From Bacteroidales bacterium (GTDB lineage: Bacteria; Bacteroidota; Bacteroidia; Bacteroidales; Marinilabiliaceae), in assembly GCA_024401355.1 (NCBI GenBank), contig JAKSLF010000011.1, forward strand, positions 22,363-86,362: a DNA stretch of 64,000 nt, read 5' to 3'. The position numbers and the translations under genes are program-made. Below the pieces are notes generated by a model, which was given only the letters and a program-made list of their open reading frames with translations, ran no database searches and was not told the DNA's origin. Below are positions 7,737 through 16,482 of the stretch, one piece after another (the first letter of the stretch is position 1; each line of letters starts with the position of its first letter).

Positions 7737-9920
7737 TTAATTCCCTAAATCTAATTGATTTTTTATCAACTCATAATACATCCCCCTGTGTTTTGTCAAT
7801 TCTACATGGGTTCCCACTTCAATTATCTTTCCTTTGTCCACAACTACTATCTTGTCCGCATTCATAACCGTACTCAATCTATGCGCTATGACTACAACAG
7901 TCCTACCAGCACAATATTCGTCCAGATTTTCCACTACTCTTCTCTCGATGTTCGCATCCAAGGCATTAGTGGCCTCATCCAACACTATATATTGCGGATC
8001 TTTATACACGGCTCTCGCTATAAGCAGCCTCTGTTTCTGCCCATGGCTAAGTCCGATCCCATCACAGCCAACTTTTGTATCATACCCATTTGGCAAGTTT
8101 TCTACATAATCGTCTATGCATGCTGTTGCCGCTGCCACTCTAACTCGTTCCATATCTATTTCACCATCACCAACTGCAATATTTCTAGCTATGCTTTCAG
8201 AGAACACGATTCCTTCCTGCATCACTACCCCACACTGCTTTCGCCACCATTCTATGTCTATCATCCCAATCTCTTCACCGCCTATTTTTATCGTCCCTTC
8301 ATTTGCACGATAATAACCTAGCAACAATTTTATAAGTGTTGTCTTCCCACTACCCGACGCTCCGACAATGGCGGTAGTCTTGCCCATCTCTATCTCCAAA
8401 CATATATTATCCAATGTCTTTTTTGTAGCGAATTTGCTGTAGCTAAATCCAACATTCTCAATTTTTATATTTCCCGCCACTCCAATCTTCTTGCCCACTC
8501 CATTCTCTTCTTTTTCTTCTCGCCTGCTGTGTACTTCGTTTATTCTCTCCAGACTCAATTTGGCATCTTGAAGGTCATAGAAGAACGACATCAGCTCAGC
8601 AATCGGAGAGTTCATCTGTCCAATGATATATTGTATGGCCAACATAGTTCCCAACGTAATATCCCCCACAATAACACTATGAGCTGCTATAATCGTGATT
8701 ATAATATTTTTCGCCTCATTTACAAATGCCCCACCCATCACCTGGCTCTGTTGCATTTTCTGCATTCCTACTTTGACGTCATACAGTTTTTTCTGAGCGT
8801 CAACCCACTCGTCTCGCCGCCTCTGCTGACATCCCTGAAGTTTTATCTCCTGCATCGAGGTAACCATCTGATAGGTCAGGTTGTCGTTTACGGCTCTCTT
8901 TTCAAAATAGTCATAGTCCAGTATTCGCCTCTTTTTTAGGAAGACCGAAAGCCACATAACATACATTGCCGACGCAATCAGAAACACACAAAAAACCACC
9001 CAACTATAGAAGCACAACACAACGGCAAACATCACAAGGGTGAATATCGAGAACAATGCCCCTATAGTTTGCTGCGTCAAGAAATCCTCTATTCTCCCGT
9101 GGTCCTCAATTCTCTGCATCAGGTCTCCTGTCAACTTCGTATCAAAGTAGTCCATCGGCAGTTTCATCAGTTTCCTAAAGAAGTCTGTCAAGAGCGAGAG
9201 GTTTATATTCAAACTCACTTTCAGCAGTACTCTTCGACGCACAAGTTCCGCTATTGTTTCGCTTAAGGTCAGCACTAACTGACCTGCCAATATAACCATG
9301 ATGACACTTACATCTTTTTTTTCAATACCAACATCTACTATGCTCTGTGTCAAGAATGGCAGTACCAACTGAACTGTTCCGGCTATAACAAGACATATAC
9401 CTATCCATAGCAGTTCTTTTTTATATTTCTTGAAGTATTCCGACAACAGACCCAATGCCGACTTTTCATCTTTTTCTTCCAGCACCATTTTGCCTGTCCT
9501 GTCTGTTTTTTTTAACATTAGAACTACTCCATCCGTTTCTTCTGTCTTATCTTGTGTCCATGATTCACACAACTCTTTTCGCGTTAGCACTCTCTTCCCA
9601 CACCCCGGATCTGCCACATAATATCTCCCTTCTTCAAACCCGTAAAGAACCACAAAGTGATTCTGGTTCCAATGCAATATGCACGGCATCTCTACTTCTG
9701 TCAACTCGTCTACGTTTCCCTGTGCAGCTTCCGCTTCAAACCCCAACATTATGGCAGTCTCATACAACCCTAACAACGACACTCCTTCCGCCGACGAAGG
9801 ACACATCTCGTTCAATGTCACCTGCGACAACACCATGCCATAATGCTTACATATCATCTGCAGACACGTCACTCCGCACATCATGCTGTCATGTTGTATA
9901 TATGTATCAAACTTTATCAT
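7737..9920 (-). CDS. Peptidase-containing ABC exporter (C39 peptidase, permease and ATPase)
   Basis: A 727-residue ABCB-type exporter of the kind that removes double-glycine leaders and exports bacteriocins or RiPPs. Residues 1-125 form a C39 cysteine peptidase: QHDSMMCGVTCLQMI holds the catalytic Cys near residue 14, HFVVLYGF the His, and YYVADPGCG the Asp. Unlike HlyB-type relatives, the Cys is present, so cleavage should occur. Five or six membrane segments follow (about 165-450). The C-terminal ATPase has Walker A GASGSGKTT, Walker B YIVLDEATNALD, and a deviant signature LSHGQ instead of LSGGQ. A 45-residue peptide with a GG motif is encoded upstream on the same strand (10659-10796), a plausible substrate. 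No membrane-fusion protein is adjacent. Confidence 0.92.
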   Translation of the reverse strand: MIKFDTYIQHDSMMCGVTCLQMICKHYGMVLSQVTLNEMCPSSAEGVSLLGLYETAIMLGFEAEAAQGNVDELTEVEMPCILHWNQNHFVVLYGFEEGRYYVADPGCGKRVLTRKELCESWTQDKTEETDGVVLMLKKTDRTGKMVLEEKDEKSALGLLSEYFKKYKKELLWIGICLVIAGTVQLVLPFLTQSIVDVGIEKKDVSVIMVILAGQLVLTLSETIAELVRRRVLLKVSLNINLSLLTDFFRKLMKLPMDYFDTKLTGDLMQRIEDHGRIEDFLTQQTIGALFSIFTLVMFAVVLCFYSWVVFCVFLIASAMYVMWLSVFLKKRRILDYDYFEKRAVNDNLTYQMVTSMQEIKLQGCQQRRRDEWVDAQKKLYDVKVGMQKMQQSQVMGGAFVNEAKNIIITIIAAHSVIVGDITLGTMLAIQYIIGQMNSPIAELMSFFYDLQDAKLSLERINEVHSRREEKEENGVGKKIGVAGNIKIENVGFSYSKFATKKTLDNICLEIEMGKTTAIVGASGSGKTTLIKLLLGYYRANEGTIKIGGEEIGMIDIEWWRKQCGVVMQEGIVFSESIARNIAVGDGEIDMERVRVAAATACIDDYVENLPNGYDTKVGCDGIGLSHGQKQRLLIARAVYKDPQYIVLDEATNALDANIERRVVENLDEYCAGRTVVVIAHRLSTVMNADKIVVVDKGKIIEVGTHVELTKHRGMYYELIKNQLDLGN

Positions 9921-10658
9921 TCCTTTACTCTACCAAAATCAACTCGCGTTCACTTATATTCAATCTTTTTTTCCACACAAATTCATGTCATATTTATTGA
10001 CAAACACTATTTCCTGGTTTTGATATCCATGCTTAATACCACATTTTGAATATGGACTATTCCTATCGTCATAATGCTACAATAGCAAACGTACTCACAT
10101 ATATATACCACAATAGCCAAGAGGACATCCTGTCCCCTTGGCACTATCAATGAAAGAAAATCGGTTCTTCAATTTTCTTTACTTAAAACAGCATTTCGAT
10201 ATAGGATTACCCTCATTTAGACATGGCCCCAATCACTATATTTGTTGGCACCAAACCACTTTAACGAACTCCGCCAGAGTAATACCAATCTTATTCACAG
10301 CCAATATTTCAACAGTTTGTCACAGTTTCTTTATTAGCTTCTTAAATTTCACCTGGCACACTCTGTACTTCCAAGCCGCTTATCCTTCATGTATTGACCA
10401 ACATCCAAAACATGTTCCATGCTCCATCTTTTACCTTCTCCACACGAACCACATCAATCTTTTTCCCAATTGCAGTTTTAAGTCATCAACAATTGGATAT
10501 CTGCACCAACATACCACTAGCGACAACAAACCATGGCCAATGATTTACGCAGATTATCCACAAGAACCATCCGAAGTGCATATACACAATAAGAAAAACA
10601 CACCATTCTCACTACATACATACAAAAAAGAAGATTCTTTCAAAATCTACACTTCTTG
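9921..10658 (-). other. 738-bp stretch without an intact gene between precursor peptide and exporter
   Basis: No open frame on the minus strand exceeds about 31 codons. The plus-strand 190-codon frame at 10138-10710 has a composition unlike a real protein and runs antisense through the peptide gene. Short minus-strand frames (for example MHFGWFLWIICVNH from about 10581) could be remnants of a decayed gene, but no family is recognisable. An imperfect inverted repeat lies at 10117-10141. Confidence 0.5.
10117..10141. repeat. 25-bp imperfect inverted repeat
   Basis: CCAAG-a-GGACA, a 3-nt loop, then TGTCC-c-CTTGG. It has no T-run on either side, so it is not an ordinary terminator. It could be an operator, an RNA processing site or the scar of a mobile element. 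Confidence 0.5.
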
Positions 10659-10796
10659 CTATCCAGCAGTCACACCGCCAATTTCCACTTTAAAGAAAGT
10701 CGTTGGCTGAGTTTTCTTTTTTTCAGACTTACTGCTAGACTTGGTCGCTTTGCCACCGCAAACGAGCGCCATCTCTACTTTTGCAATCTTTTTCAT
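10659..10796 (-). CDS. Candidate double-glycine leader peptide (RiPP or bacteriocin precursor-like), 45 residues
   Basis: A small open frame: ATG at 10796, TAG at 10659-10661. The protein starts MKKIAKVEMALVCGG and continues with a Lys/Ser/Thr-rich segment, ending TTFFKVEIGGVTAG. The GG at residues 14-15 follows a short leader, as C39 peptidases require, and would release a 30-residue core that is strongly basic. A second GG at residues 40-41 is also present. A near-ideal promoter lies about 70 bp upstream (10865-10895), and a C39-peptidase exporter is the next intact gene downstream on the same strand. It resembles in layout the GG-leader natural-product precursors of Bacteroidales. That the core is exported, modified or bioactive is inference. 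No modifying enzyme is encoded nearby. Confidence 0.6.
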   Translation of the reverse strand: MKKIAKVEMALVCGGKATKSSSKSEKKKTQPTTFFKVEIGGVTAG

Positions 10797-10826
10797 GTCT
10801 ATTAATTATTTAGTTTTTTGTATTTC

Positions 10827-10853
10827 CAGGAATGCACAAGGCATTAATTCCTG
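10827..10853 (-). promoter_or_regulatory. Hairpin in the 5-prime leader of the small peptide gene
   Basis: A 7-bp stem (CAGGAAT with ATTCCTG, 13-nt loop) begins a few bases after the predicted transcription start and ends about 30 bases before the ATG. There is no T-run, so it is a leader structure rather than a terminator; it may stabilise the mRNA or mask the start. Confidence 0.4.
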
Positions 10854-10864
10854 ATTTATCTTTA

Positions 10865-10895
10865 CAAATATATTTTAATTTTTTTAAACAAACAA
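10865..10895 (-). promoter_or_regulatory. Bacteroidetes-type promoter for the small peptide gene
   Basis: On the minus strand TTG (10895-10893), a 20-bp spacer and TATATTTG (10872-10865) match the -33/-7 consensus. Predicted start of transcription is near 10858, giving a leader of about 60 nt. Confidence 0.7.
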
Positions 10896-11064
10896 GCCCC
10901 ACCCTACTTTTTTTCATCCCAGACATCTCTTTCTATTTTCCCCTTCGTTCCAACACTCCTCTCTACACCAATTCAAACCCTTGTATAAGTTCACATCATT
11001 TGCAAAACAAAAAAGGCCCAACCTCTACAAAAGAGATTCAGCCTTGTTCTTTTATAAAATCACA

Positions 11065-12073
11065 TTATTTATGTTTGACCGGACGAACGCTATAACCATA
11101 ACAACGATACGTATGATAGAAACCATCTTCTACCTCGATGGTGCAATATGTATCACTGAAATCATTATTATAATGAGAGTTAATCTTGAAACGACATGCT
11201 TCACGAGGATAAGGATATAACGTAGCCGACCAGTAAATCCCTTCATCACCTGTTGTAAAAGGAATGAAAATATGCGGGTCGGAAAGAGAATATGATGCTG
11301 ATGGATTATCAATAACTATTCCATCAAGACCTTTGGCACCCCTGTCACTTTCTGACTTTGCCTTGTATACTATAACACCACTAGAAGACCCGACATACGT
11401 TCGAGCGTATACCAAGTAGCATTGGTTTACAAGCTCAATCCAATCATCATAAGTCGGAGTTGAATACTCCGCTCCCCAAACTGCCGTAGCTGCATCATCC
11501 ATCAGGCTGAAGTGTCGTCAACATATCAGCCAACCCATTCTCACCATACTTCTCATCACTACTATACTTTGTCAATTTATATAAATCGTAGGTTGATGGT
11601 TCAACTTCTTCACAAGTCCAATATTTATAGTTTGAACCAGAATATTTTTCTTTGGGTTCTGTCTCACCCCACGCATAATAGTCGCCCTTCTCCCATGGTC
11701 TATAGGCACCCAAGTTGCATGTTGCCCAGAGCGTTCCACTTTTGAGACCTAAATCAACAGTGGTTATTGTTTTTTTCTTAAACTGGGCAGTTATTGTAAG
11801 ATCTTGGGTGACTTTCAAGTAATAATTTTCATGAATATTACCATCGCTCCATTGGTCGAAATAGTAACCCTCAGACGGAATGGCAGTAAACATCAATGCT
11901 TCACCTATTTCATATTCTCCACTCTGCCCCTCAACAGTTCCACCTTCGGTAGCAATTGCCTGAATATGATATTTTTGGGGAGTTGGCTCCTCTTTTTCTT
12001 CTTTGCAGCTCACCAAAACCAATGGCAGCAGGACAAAGCCCATTACCGCAGCAACACACAACTTCATAGTCAT
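11065..12073 (-). pseudogene. Lipoprotein with InlB-like repeat and FISUMP/DUF1566-like domain, broken by a 1-bp frameshift
   Basis: Two overlapping frames join into one known architecture. The N-terminal part has a signal peptide with lipobox LVLVSC (cysteine about residue 23), a beta-repeat domain (EGGTVEGQSGEYEIGE to YYFDQWSDG), then VDLGLKSGTLWATCNLGA, the start of the Fibrobacter-paralogous domain common in Bacteroidales lipoproteins. That frame ends at LTTLQPDG. The other frame resumes with MDDAATAVWGAEYSTPTYDDW and runs to GYSVRPVKHK. An extra G near 11499-11500, inside a GAT repeat, explains the break: with one base removed the protein reads LQPDDDAATAVWG. Strain mutation, phase variation in the GAT repeat and sequencing error all remain possible. 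Function is unknown; the protein would be a surface lipoprotein. Confidence 0.85.
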
Positions 12074-12155
12074 AATTTCACGATAAATATTTTCCTATTA
12101 ATGACAACATAAAACCTCCGAGACACCACATGCCCCAAATGAATTACAGACTCTA

Positions 12156-12187
12156 CAAAAGTACGACTATTTTCGAAAAAAAACAAA
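12156..12187 (-). promoter_or_regulatory. Promoter for the frameshifted lipoprotein gene
   Basis: On the minus strand TTTG (12187-12184), a 20-bp spacer and TACTTTTG (12163-12156): a complete match to the Bacteroidetes consensus, about 85 bp before the ATG. Confidence 0.7.
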
Positions 12188-12263
12188 ATCACCAACCATC
12201 TGCTTATCGAGCAAATCCCTCAATCAACGACAATTTCATCATTAAAAATTTATTTATCAAAAG

Positions 12264-12294
12264 TTGCAAATGTCGAACATTCGCCATACCTTTG
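12264..12294 (+). promoter_or_regulatory. Promoter for the basic 187-residue protein gene
   Basis: TTG (12264-12266), a 20-bp spacer and TACCTTTG (12287-12294). The start of transcription would be near 12301, 30 nt before the ATG. Confidence 0.7.
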
Positions 12295-12330
12295 CCCCAA
12301 CGTTAAGCAACCTATAAGCTACCATAACAC

Positions 12331-12894
12331 ATGAAACTAACTCTCGTTTCCAACGACTCCTACATCATCAACAAGGCACGACGACTACTCCGCCGTGGTC
12401 CTAATCGTATCTCTATATCCATCCGCAAAGGCAACCTCTACACCATGACCTACAACCCAGGACGTCAGCCACGTACCGAGTCACAGCAGAAAAACTGGTC
12501 TCTCTTCAAGCAGGCAAACGCTCTCGTCGCAGCCGATTTCGCCAATCCCAAACGACGCAGTCTTTGGAATAGCCGGCTCAAGTCTCAGTCCCGCTACAAG
12601 ACCGCACGCGGACTTGCACGCGCCTACTACATCGCTCAGCTCCGACGCCACATGTCCCAGAAGCACTACGACAAACCATCCGCTCACGCCAATGCTGCCA
12701 GACACCTCTCCGTCTTCAACCACTCTACTTATATAACAAGACCAACAAACAACCCAACCCACAACTCACACTCCATTCTCAACTCACATCTCACATCAAC
12801 ACCCAACTCCACCTCCTTCGCCTCCTATTCCCACCTCTACTGGTGGCACTCGCAACTTCATTCTATTCCCCCAATCCCCCTCAAACAACCCTAG
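12331..12894 (+). CDS. Basic protein of unknown function with a low-complexity tail
   Basis: A 187-residue protein in two parts. Residues 1-115 are strongly basic and look folded and conserved, with patterns such as KARRLLRRGP, TESQQKNWSLFKQAN, DFANPKRRSLWNSRLK and YKTARGLARAYY. The Q-x-x-N-W-x-x-F-K-x-A-N element resembles small Bacteroidales proteins of unknown function. Residues 120-187 are rich in Asn, Ser, Thr and His without a clear fold, and may be a spacer or a frame-shifted extension. No signal peptide or catalytic motif is seen. A good promoter precedes the gene, which favours a real gene. Nucleic-acid binding is a guess from charge only. Confidence 0.65.
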   Translation: MKLTLVSNDSYIINKARRLLRRGPNRISISIRKGNLYTMTYNPGRQPRTESQQKNWSLFKQANALVAADFANPKRRSLWNSRLKSQSRYKTARGLARAYYIAQLRRHMSQKHYDKPSAHANAARHLSVFNHSTYITRPTNNPTHNSHSILNSHLTSTPNSTSFASYSHLYWWHSQLHSIPPIPLKQP

Positions 12895-12976
12895 CCACAT
12901 GCTCTAAATCACCTTTTCTTTGCCAACACACTCTTTCTTTTATGTCATTCGTGATATCTTTTCACTTTTTTCATTA

Positions 12977-12984
12977 ACTTTGTG
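12977..12984 (+). promoter_or_regulatory. Candidate -7 box for menF
   Basis: TAACTTTG, 41 bp before the menF ATG, matches TAnnTTTG. The -33 region is T-rich but lacks a clear TTTG. Confidence 0.45.
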
Positions 12985-13024
12985 TGTTTACTCAAAAAAT
13001 CATTAATAAACTACTCGACCGACT

Positions 13025-14125
13025 ATGCTATCACAGCAACAGCAAGAATTAGCGCAGCTCATAAATCTGCACATAAATAGGCATATCGGCTTCGCCATAT
13101 ACCGACTACCGAATACCACAGCACCAACTGTTGTGATACAAAACGATGGTCCTATATTTAATACTAAGTCGCTGACCAATATCGACGGCCACGACGGATT
13201 CCTCTTTGCCCCATACAATCTCAAATACGACAACCCAGCAGTTCTAGTCGAACCGCAATTCACCGCCTCAGGCACCGAAGAGATCATATCACTCCTCAAG
13301 TCACTGCCTCTGAGCCCAAGACAATTGCCTTATCCTGGACTGCCTATACACAACATGACTCGTGCCGAATACCAACTCACATTCGACTCTTTCCGCAGCT
13401 ACCTGCAAAGCGGCTCTGTCGACAAACTCGTACTCGCACGATCCACTTCTTCACCTACTCGTCCTTCTATCGGACACCTTTTCGCAAGCGCTTGCGTCAA
13501 CTACCCTCGCATGTTCATCTACGCATTCTACTCCCCTCTGACAGGTGTGTGGTTCGGATGCTCTCCCGAGACTCTCGTCGAAGGACATGATGGACAATGG
13601 ACTACTATGGCTGTCGCCGGCACTCAGCTCTACTCCGACTCACCATCATGGGACGAGAAAAACCGAGCAGAACAACACATCGTCGAACAATATATTTCCG
13701 ACCGACTCACATCCATGGGAGCTACAACCCAAAAGTCCGAACCATACACGGTTCGTGCCGCACATCTCATGCATCTGCGCACCGACTTCAAGTTCTCGCT
13801 TCCTTCCAATATCGGCATCGGAACTATCGCCAGCATACTCCACCCAACTCCTGCTATTTGCGGATTGCCATGCGAGGTGGCGTCTTCCATCATCGACAAC
13901 GAAGAGGCAACTCTTCGACTATACTACTCCGGACCTGTCGGACCAGTTTCCACTACTCAACAAAGCCATATCTTCGTCAATCTCCGCTGCATGATGACCG
14001 ACGACAACCGACTGACCATATACGCCGGAGGCGGCATAATGAAGTCTTCCAACGCCGAGTCTGAATGGAACGAAACAGAAATAAAGATGGACACTCTCCT
14101 CAACATCCTCAACCCAACAGACTAA
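13025..14125 (+). CDS. menF: Isochorismate synthase (chorismate-binding family)
   Basis: Converts chorismate to isochorismate, the first step of menaquinone synthesis. The 366-residue protein has the chorismate-binding domain from about residue 110: VDKLVLARS, FYSPLTGVWFGCSPETLVE, TMAVAGTQL, the helix around HLRTDFKF, LHPTPAICGLP, and the C-terminal IYAGGGIMKSSNAESEWNE. The ICGLP and AGGGI motifs with ETLV are typical of isochorismate synthases rather than anthranilate or aminodeoxychorismate synthases. No other men gene is adjacent, whereas many Bacteroidales place menD and menB next. It converges on pyk across a shared terminator. Confidence 0.9.
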   Translation: MLSQQQQELAQLINLHINRHIGFAIYRLPNTTAPTVVIQNDGPIFNTKSLTNIDGHDGFLFAPYNLKYDNPAVLVEPQFTASGTEEIISLLKSLPLSPRQLPYPGLPIHNMTRAEYQLTFDSFRSYLQSGSVDKLVLARSTSSPTRPSIGHLFASACVNYPRMFIYAFYSPLTGVWFGCSPETLVEGHDGQWTTMAVAGTQLYSDSPSWDEKNRAEQHIVEQYISDRLTSMGATTQKSEPYTVRAAHLMHLRTDFKFSLPSNIGIGTIASILHPTPAICGLPCEVASSIIDNEEATLRLYYSGPVGPVSTTQQSHIFVNLRCMMTDDNRLTIYAGGGIMKSSNAESEWNETEIKMDTLLNILNPTD

Positions 14126-14191
14126 TCCTGTCCAACAACTCCTCAAAACGAAAGATTATCTCGCGTTTTCATCCATCAACATAAAACAATA

Positions 14192-14221
14192 AAGGCTCCC
14201 CGCTTTTCAGCAGGAAGCCTT
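14192..14221. terminator. Bidirectional terminator between menF and pyk
   Basis: Stem AAGGCT...AGCCTT, extended by a CC/GG pairing with one bulged T. It is flanked by T-rich sequence on both strands (ATTTATTTT on plus, TTTATTGTTTTAT on minus), as expected between convergent genes. Confidence 0.65.
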
Positions 14222-14253
14222 ATTTATTTTCCCCGAAGGGTTATCCTAAAGAA

Positions 14254-15714
14254 TTAGTCAATATACTTGTCTATCTTCTTCATGAGGTTCTCAACAGTGA
14301 GGAACTCTACAAATGTAGTACCACCACCAAGACCGAAGCTACCACCAATGTAAGCTACAAGGTCAGTCAACCCGATCTCACCATTGTTGAGGATCTCGTT
14401 AACAGTGTTACGCAATGTCTCAGGCTTGTTCTTGCCGTCCTTTACAATCTCTGCGAACACACCGTATGAAAGCGAAAGCTCACGAGCTACACGTGGCTCA
14501 TAGCAAAGTGCATAGCAAGGAACTGGGCTACGGAATGCAGCAATGTAACGAGCTGTCTTGCCAGTGAAGCTATCTGTGATGATTGCCTTGATAGGAAGCT
14601 CACGTGCTGCACCTACTGCAGTCTCTGCAAGATAAGCTGACATCTCACCGTTTACGTGTGGTACAGGAATATCATTGCGTGAATCCTTAGCTGGCTCAAC
14701 TTCGTTTGCAATGTTTGTCATTGTCTGTACACACTCTACTGGATACTTACCGTATGTCGTCTCGCCAGAAAGCATAATTGCGTCTGTACGATAGTAGATT
14801 GCGTTTGCAATATCTGTAACCTCTGCACGTGTTGGACGTGGGTTCTTGATCATTGTGTGAAGCATCTGTGTTGCAACGATTACTGGACGCTTTGCCTCAA
14901 CACACTTACGGATAAGCTGACGCTGAATCAATGGAATACGCTCGCATGGAACTTCGATACCGAGGTCACCACGTGCTACCATCACACCATATACACACTC
15001 AAGAATCTCGTCAATGTTGTTTACACCTTCCTGGTTCTCAATCTTTGCGATGATCTTGATTGGGCTGTTGTACTCGTCAAGAATATCCTGAATCTCCTTA
15101 ACATCTGCCTTCGAACGAACAAATGAGTGAGCGATGAAGTCAATGTTGTTCTTGATTGCCCAGAGAACAAAGCTCTTGTCCTTCTCTGTAAGTGAAGGAA
15201 GCTTTGTCGATACACCTGGAACGTTAACACTCTTACGACCTGCACGACGTACATTGTCTACAAGTGTGTCGATGCTGCCGCTGTTCTCAATTGTACAGAT
15301 AAGCTTGTCTGCCTGCTTCTCTGTTACACGGAGAGAAATGTCACCATCATCGATCAATATCTGGTTGCCTACATTAAGGTCGTTTACGAAACCTTCGTAA
15401 GATACGTAAAGTGTCTCAGCTGTTGAGTTACCCTTTGGATCACCCTTTACTGCGATTGTCTTGCCTGCAACGAACTCAATAGGATTCTCACCCATACATG
15501 TACGGATCTCTGGACCCTTTGTATCAACAAGAATTGCAATCTTGTCAGAAACCTTGCGTGTGTTCTCTGCAATTGCATTGATACTCTCTGTTGTCATGTG
15601 AGCAGTGTTGCAACGTACTACGTTCATACCTGCCGCATGGAGGTTCTTGAGGAAATCTACTTCGCAGCGAATATCCGAGATAGTCGTAACGATCTTTGTA
15701 AGTTTCTTTCTCAT
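14254..15714 (-). CDS. pyk: Pyruvate kinase
   Basis: Transfers phosphate from phosphoenolpyruvate to ADP, the last step of glycolysis. The 486-residue protein shows the family order: N-terminal KIVTTISDIRCEVDFLKNL, VVRCNTAHMT, GPEIRTC, then IAKIENQEGV with the catalytic Lys, VARGDLGIEVP for Mg2+ binding, MLSGETTYGKYPVE, and a C-terminal regulatory domain from about residue 350. The N-terminal motif is TISDIRCE rather than the usual TIGPAS, as seen in a divergent Bacteroidales clade. It lies next to aroQ on the same strand, 18 bp apart. Confidence 0.95.
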   Translation of the reverse strand: MRKKLTKIVTTISDIRCEVDFLKNLHAAGMNVVRCNTAHMTTESINAIAENTRKVSDKIAILVDTKGPEIRTCMGENPIEFVAGKTIAVKGDPKGNSTAETLYVSYEGFVNDLNVGNQILIDDGDISLRVTEKQADKLICTIENSGSIDTLVDNVRRAGRKSVNVPGVSTKLPSLTEKDKSFVLWAIKNNIDFIAHSFVRSKADVKEIQDILDEYNSPIKIIAKIENQEGVNNIDEILECVYGVMVARGDLGIEVPCERIPLIQRQLIRKCVEAKRPVIVATQMLHTMIKNPRPTRAEVTDIANAIYYRTDAIMLSGETTYGKYPVECVQTMTNIANEVEPAKDSRNDIPVPHVNGEMSAYLAETAVGAARELPIKAIITDSFTGKTARYIAAFRSPVPCYALCYEPRVARELSLSYGVFAEIVKDGKNKPETLRNTVNEILNNGEIGLTDLVAYIGGSFGLGGGTTFVEFLTVENLMKKIDKYID

Positions 15715-15732
15715 TGTTTTAATTTTGTTTAT

Positions 15733-16179
15733 TTATTTTGTTTCTTTATTGTCTTTCTTGTTCATCTCTATCAACGCCTCTACTCCTAGTCTATAGGAAT
15801 CCAGACCAAATCCACATATCACACCAACACACGATGGCGACAAATATGAATGATGACGAAACTCTTCTCGTCTGTGTACATTACTTATATGTACTTCTAT
15901 TACCGGAGTCTTTACTGCCGATATCGCATCCGCTATCGCTACCGATGTATGCGTATACGCACCCGCATTCAATACTATTCCATCTATCGTAAAACCAACC
16001 TCATGTATCTTGTCTATTATCGAACCCTCATGGTTTGACTGGAAATAATCTATCTTTATTGACGAATACCTCTTTCTGAGCTCATCCAGATAATCCTCAA
16101 AACCACGGCTTCCATAGATGCCTGGCTCCCTTACTCCAAGAAGATTCAAATTCGGGCCGTTAATGACAAGTATATTCAT
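15733..16179 (-). CDS. aroQ: 3-dehydroquinate dehydratase, type II
   Basis: Shikimate pathway step 3 (3-dehydroquinate to 3-dehydroshikimate). The 148-residue length fits the dodecameric type II enzyme. Visible motifs are INGPNLNLLGVREPGIYG with the catalytic Tyr near residue 22, NAGAYTHTSVAI, and EVHISNVHRREEFRHHS with the active-site His. It is divergent from xerD and followed by pyk, a familiar Bacteroidales arrangement. Confidence 0.95.
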   Translation of the reverse strand: MNILVINGPNLNLLGVREPGIYGSRGFEDYLDELRKRYSSIKIDYFQSNHEGSIIDKIHEVGFTIDGIVLNAGAYTHTSVAIADAISAVKTPVIEVHISNVHRREEFRHHSYLSPSCVGVICGFGLDSYRLGVEALIEMNKKDNKETK

Positions 16180-16482
16180 ATATTAATATAGGTTTATTCA
16201 CGATACCACTTATCTTTAAGTGATTACGCGACGCGAAATTACAACTTATTAAGCGAAAAAAAAAACCTCAAAACTCCTTTTTTCCTCCCGTTAATTATTT
16301 TTAAACTTATCCCAACACTTTTCTCCTGCACAAAACTCTTTTCCCTACAACTAATCACATGTAGCACTTCTACTACACTTTTCACACTATTTAACAACAC
16401 TTTTAAAAACAATAGGAAATAAAGGCTTAAATTTGCAATACAATAAAATACTCTAAATAGATTTAAAAACTTCAGGTTAATT
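16180..16482. other. Divergent intergenic region between aroQ and xerD
   Basis: A 303-bp AT-rich region without a coding frame. The plus-strand -7 box TAAATTTG at 16428-16435, 47 bp before the xerD ATG, is the clearest signal. On the minus strand near 16235-16250 a TAATTTCG-like sequence preceded by TTG could serve aroQ. No RNA gene or stable hairpin stands out. Confidence 0.5.

Noticed and set aside
10138-10710. 190-codon plus-strand frame
   Set aside because: No domain, odd composition, no promoter match, and it runs antisense through the small GG-peptide gene.
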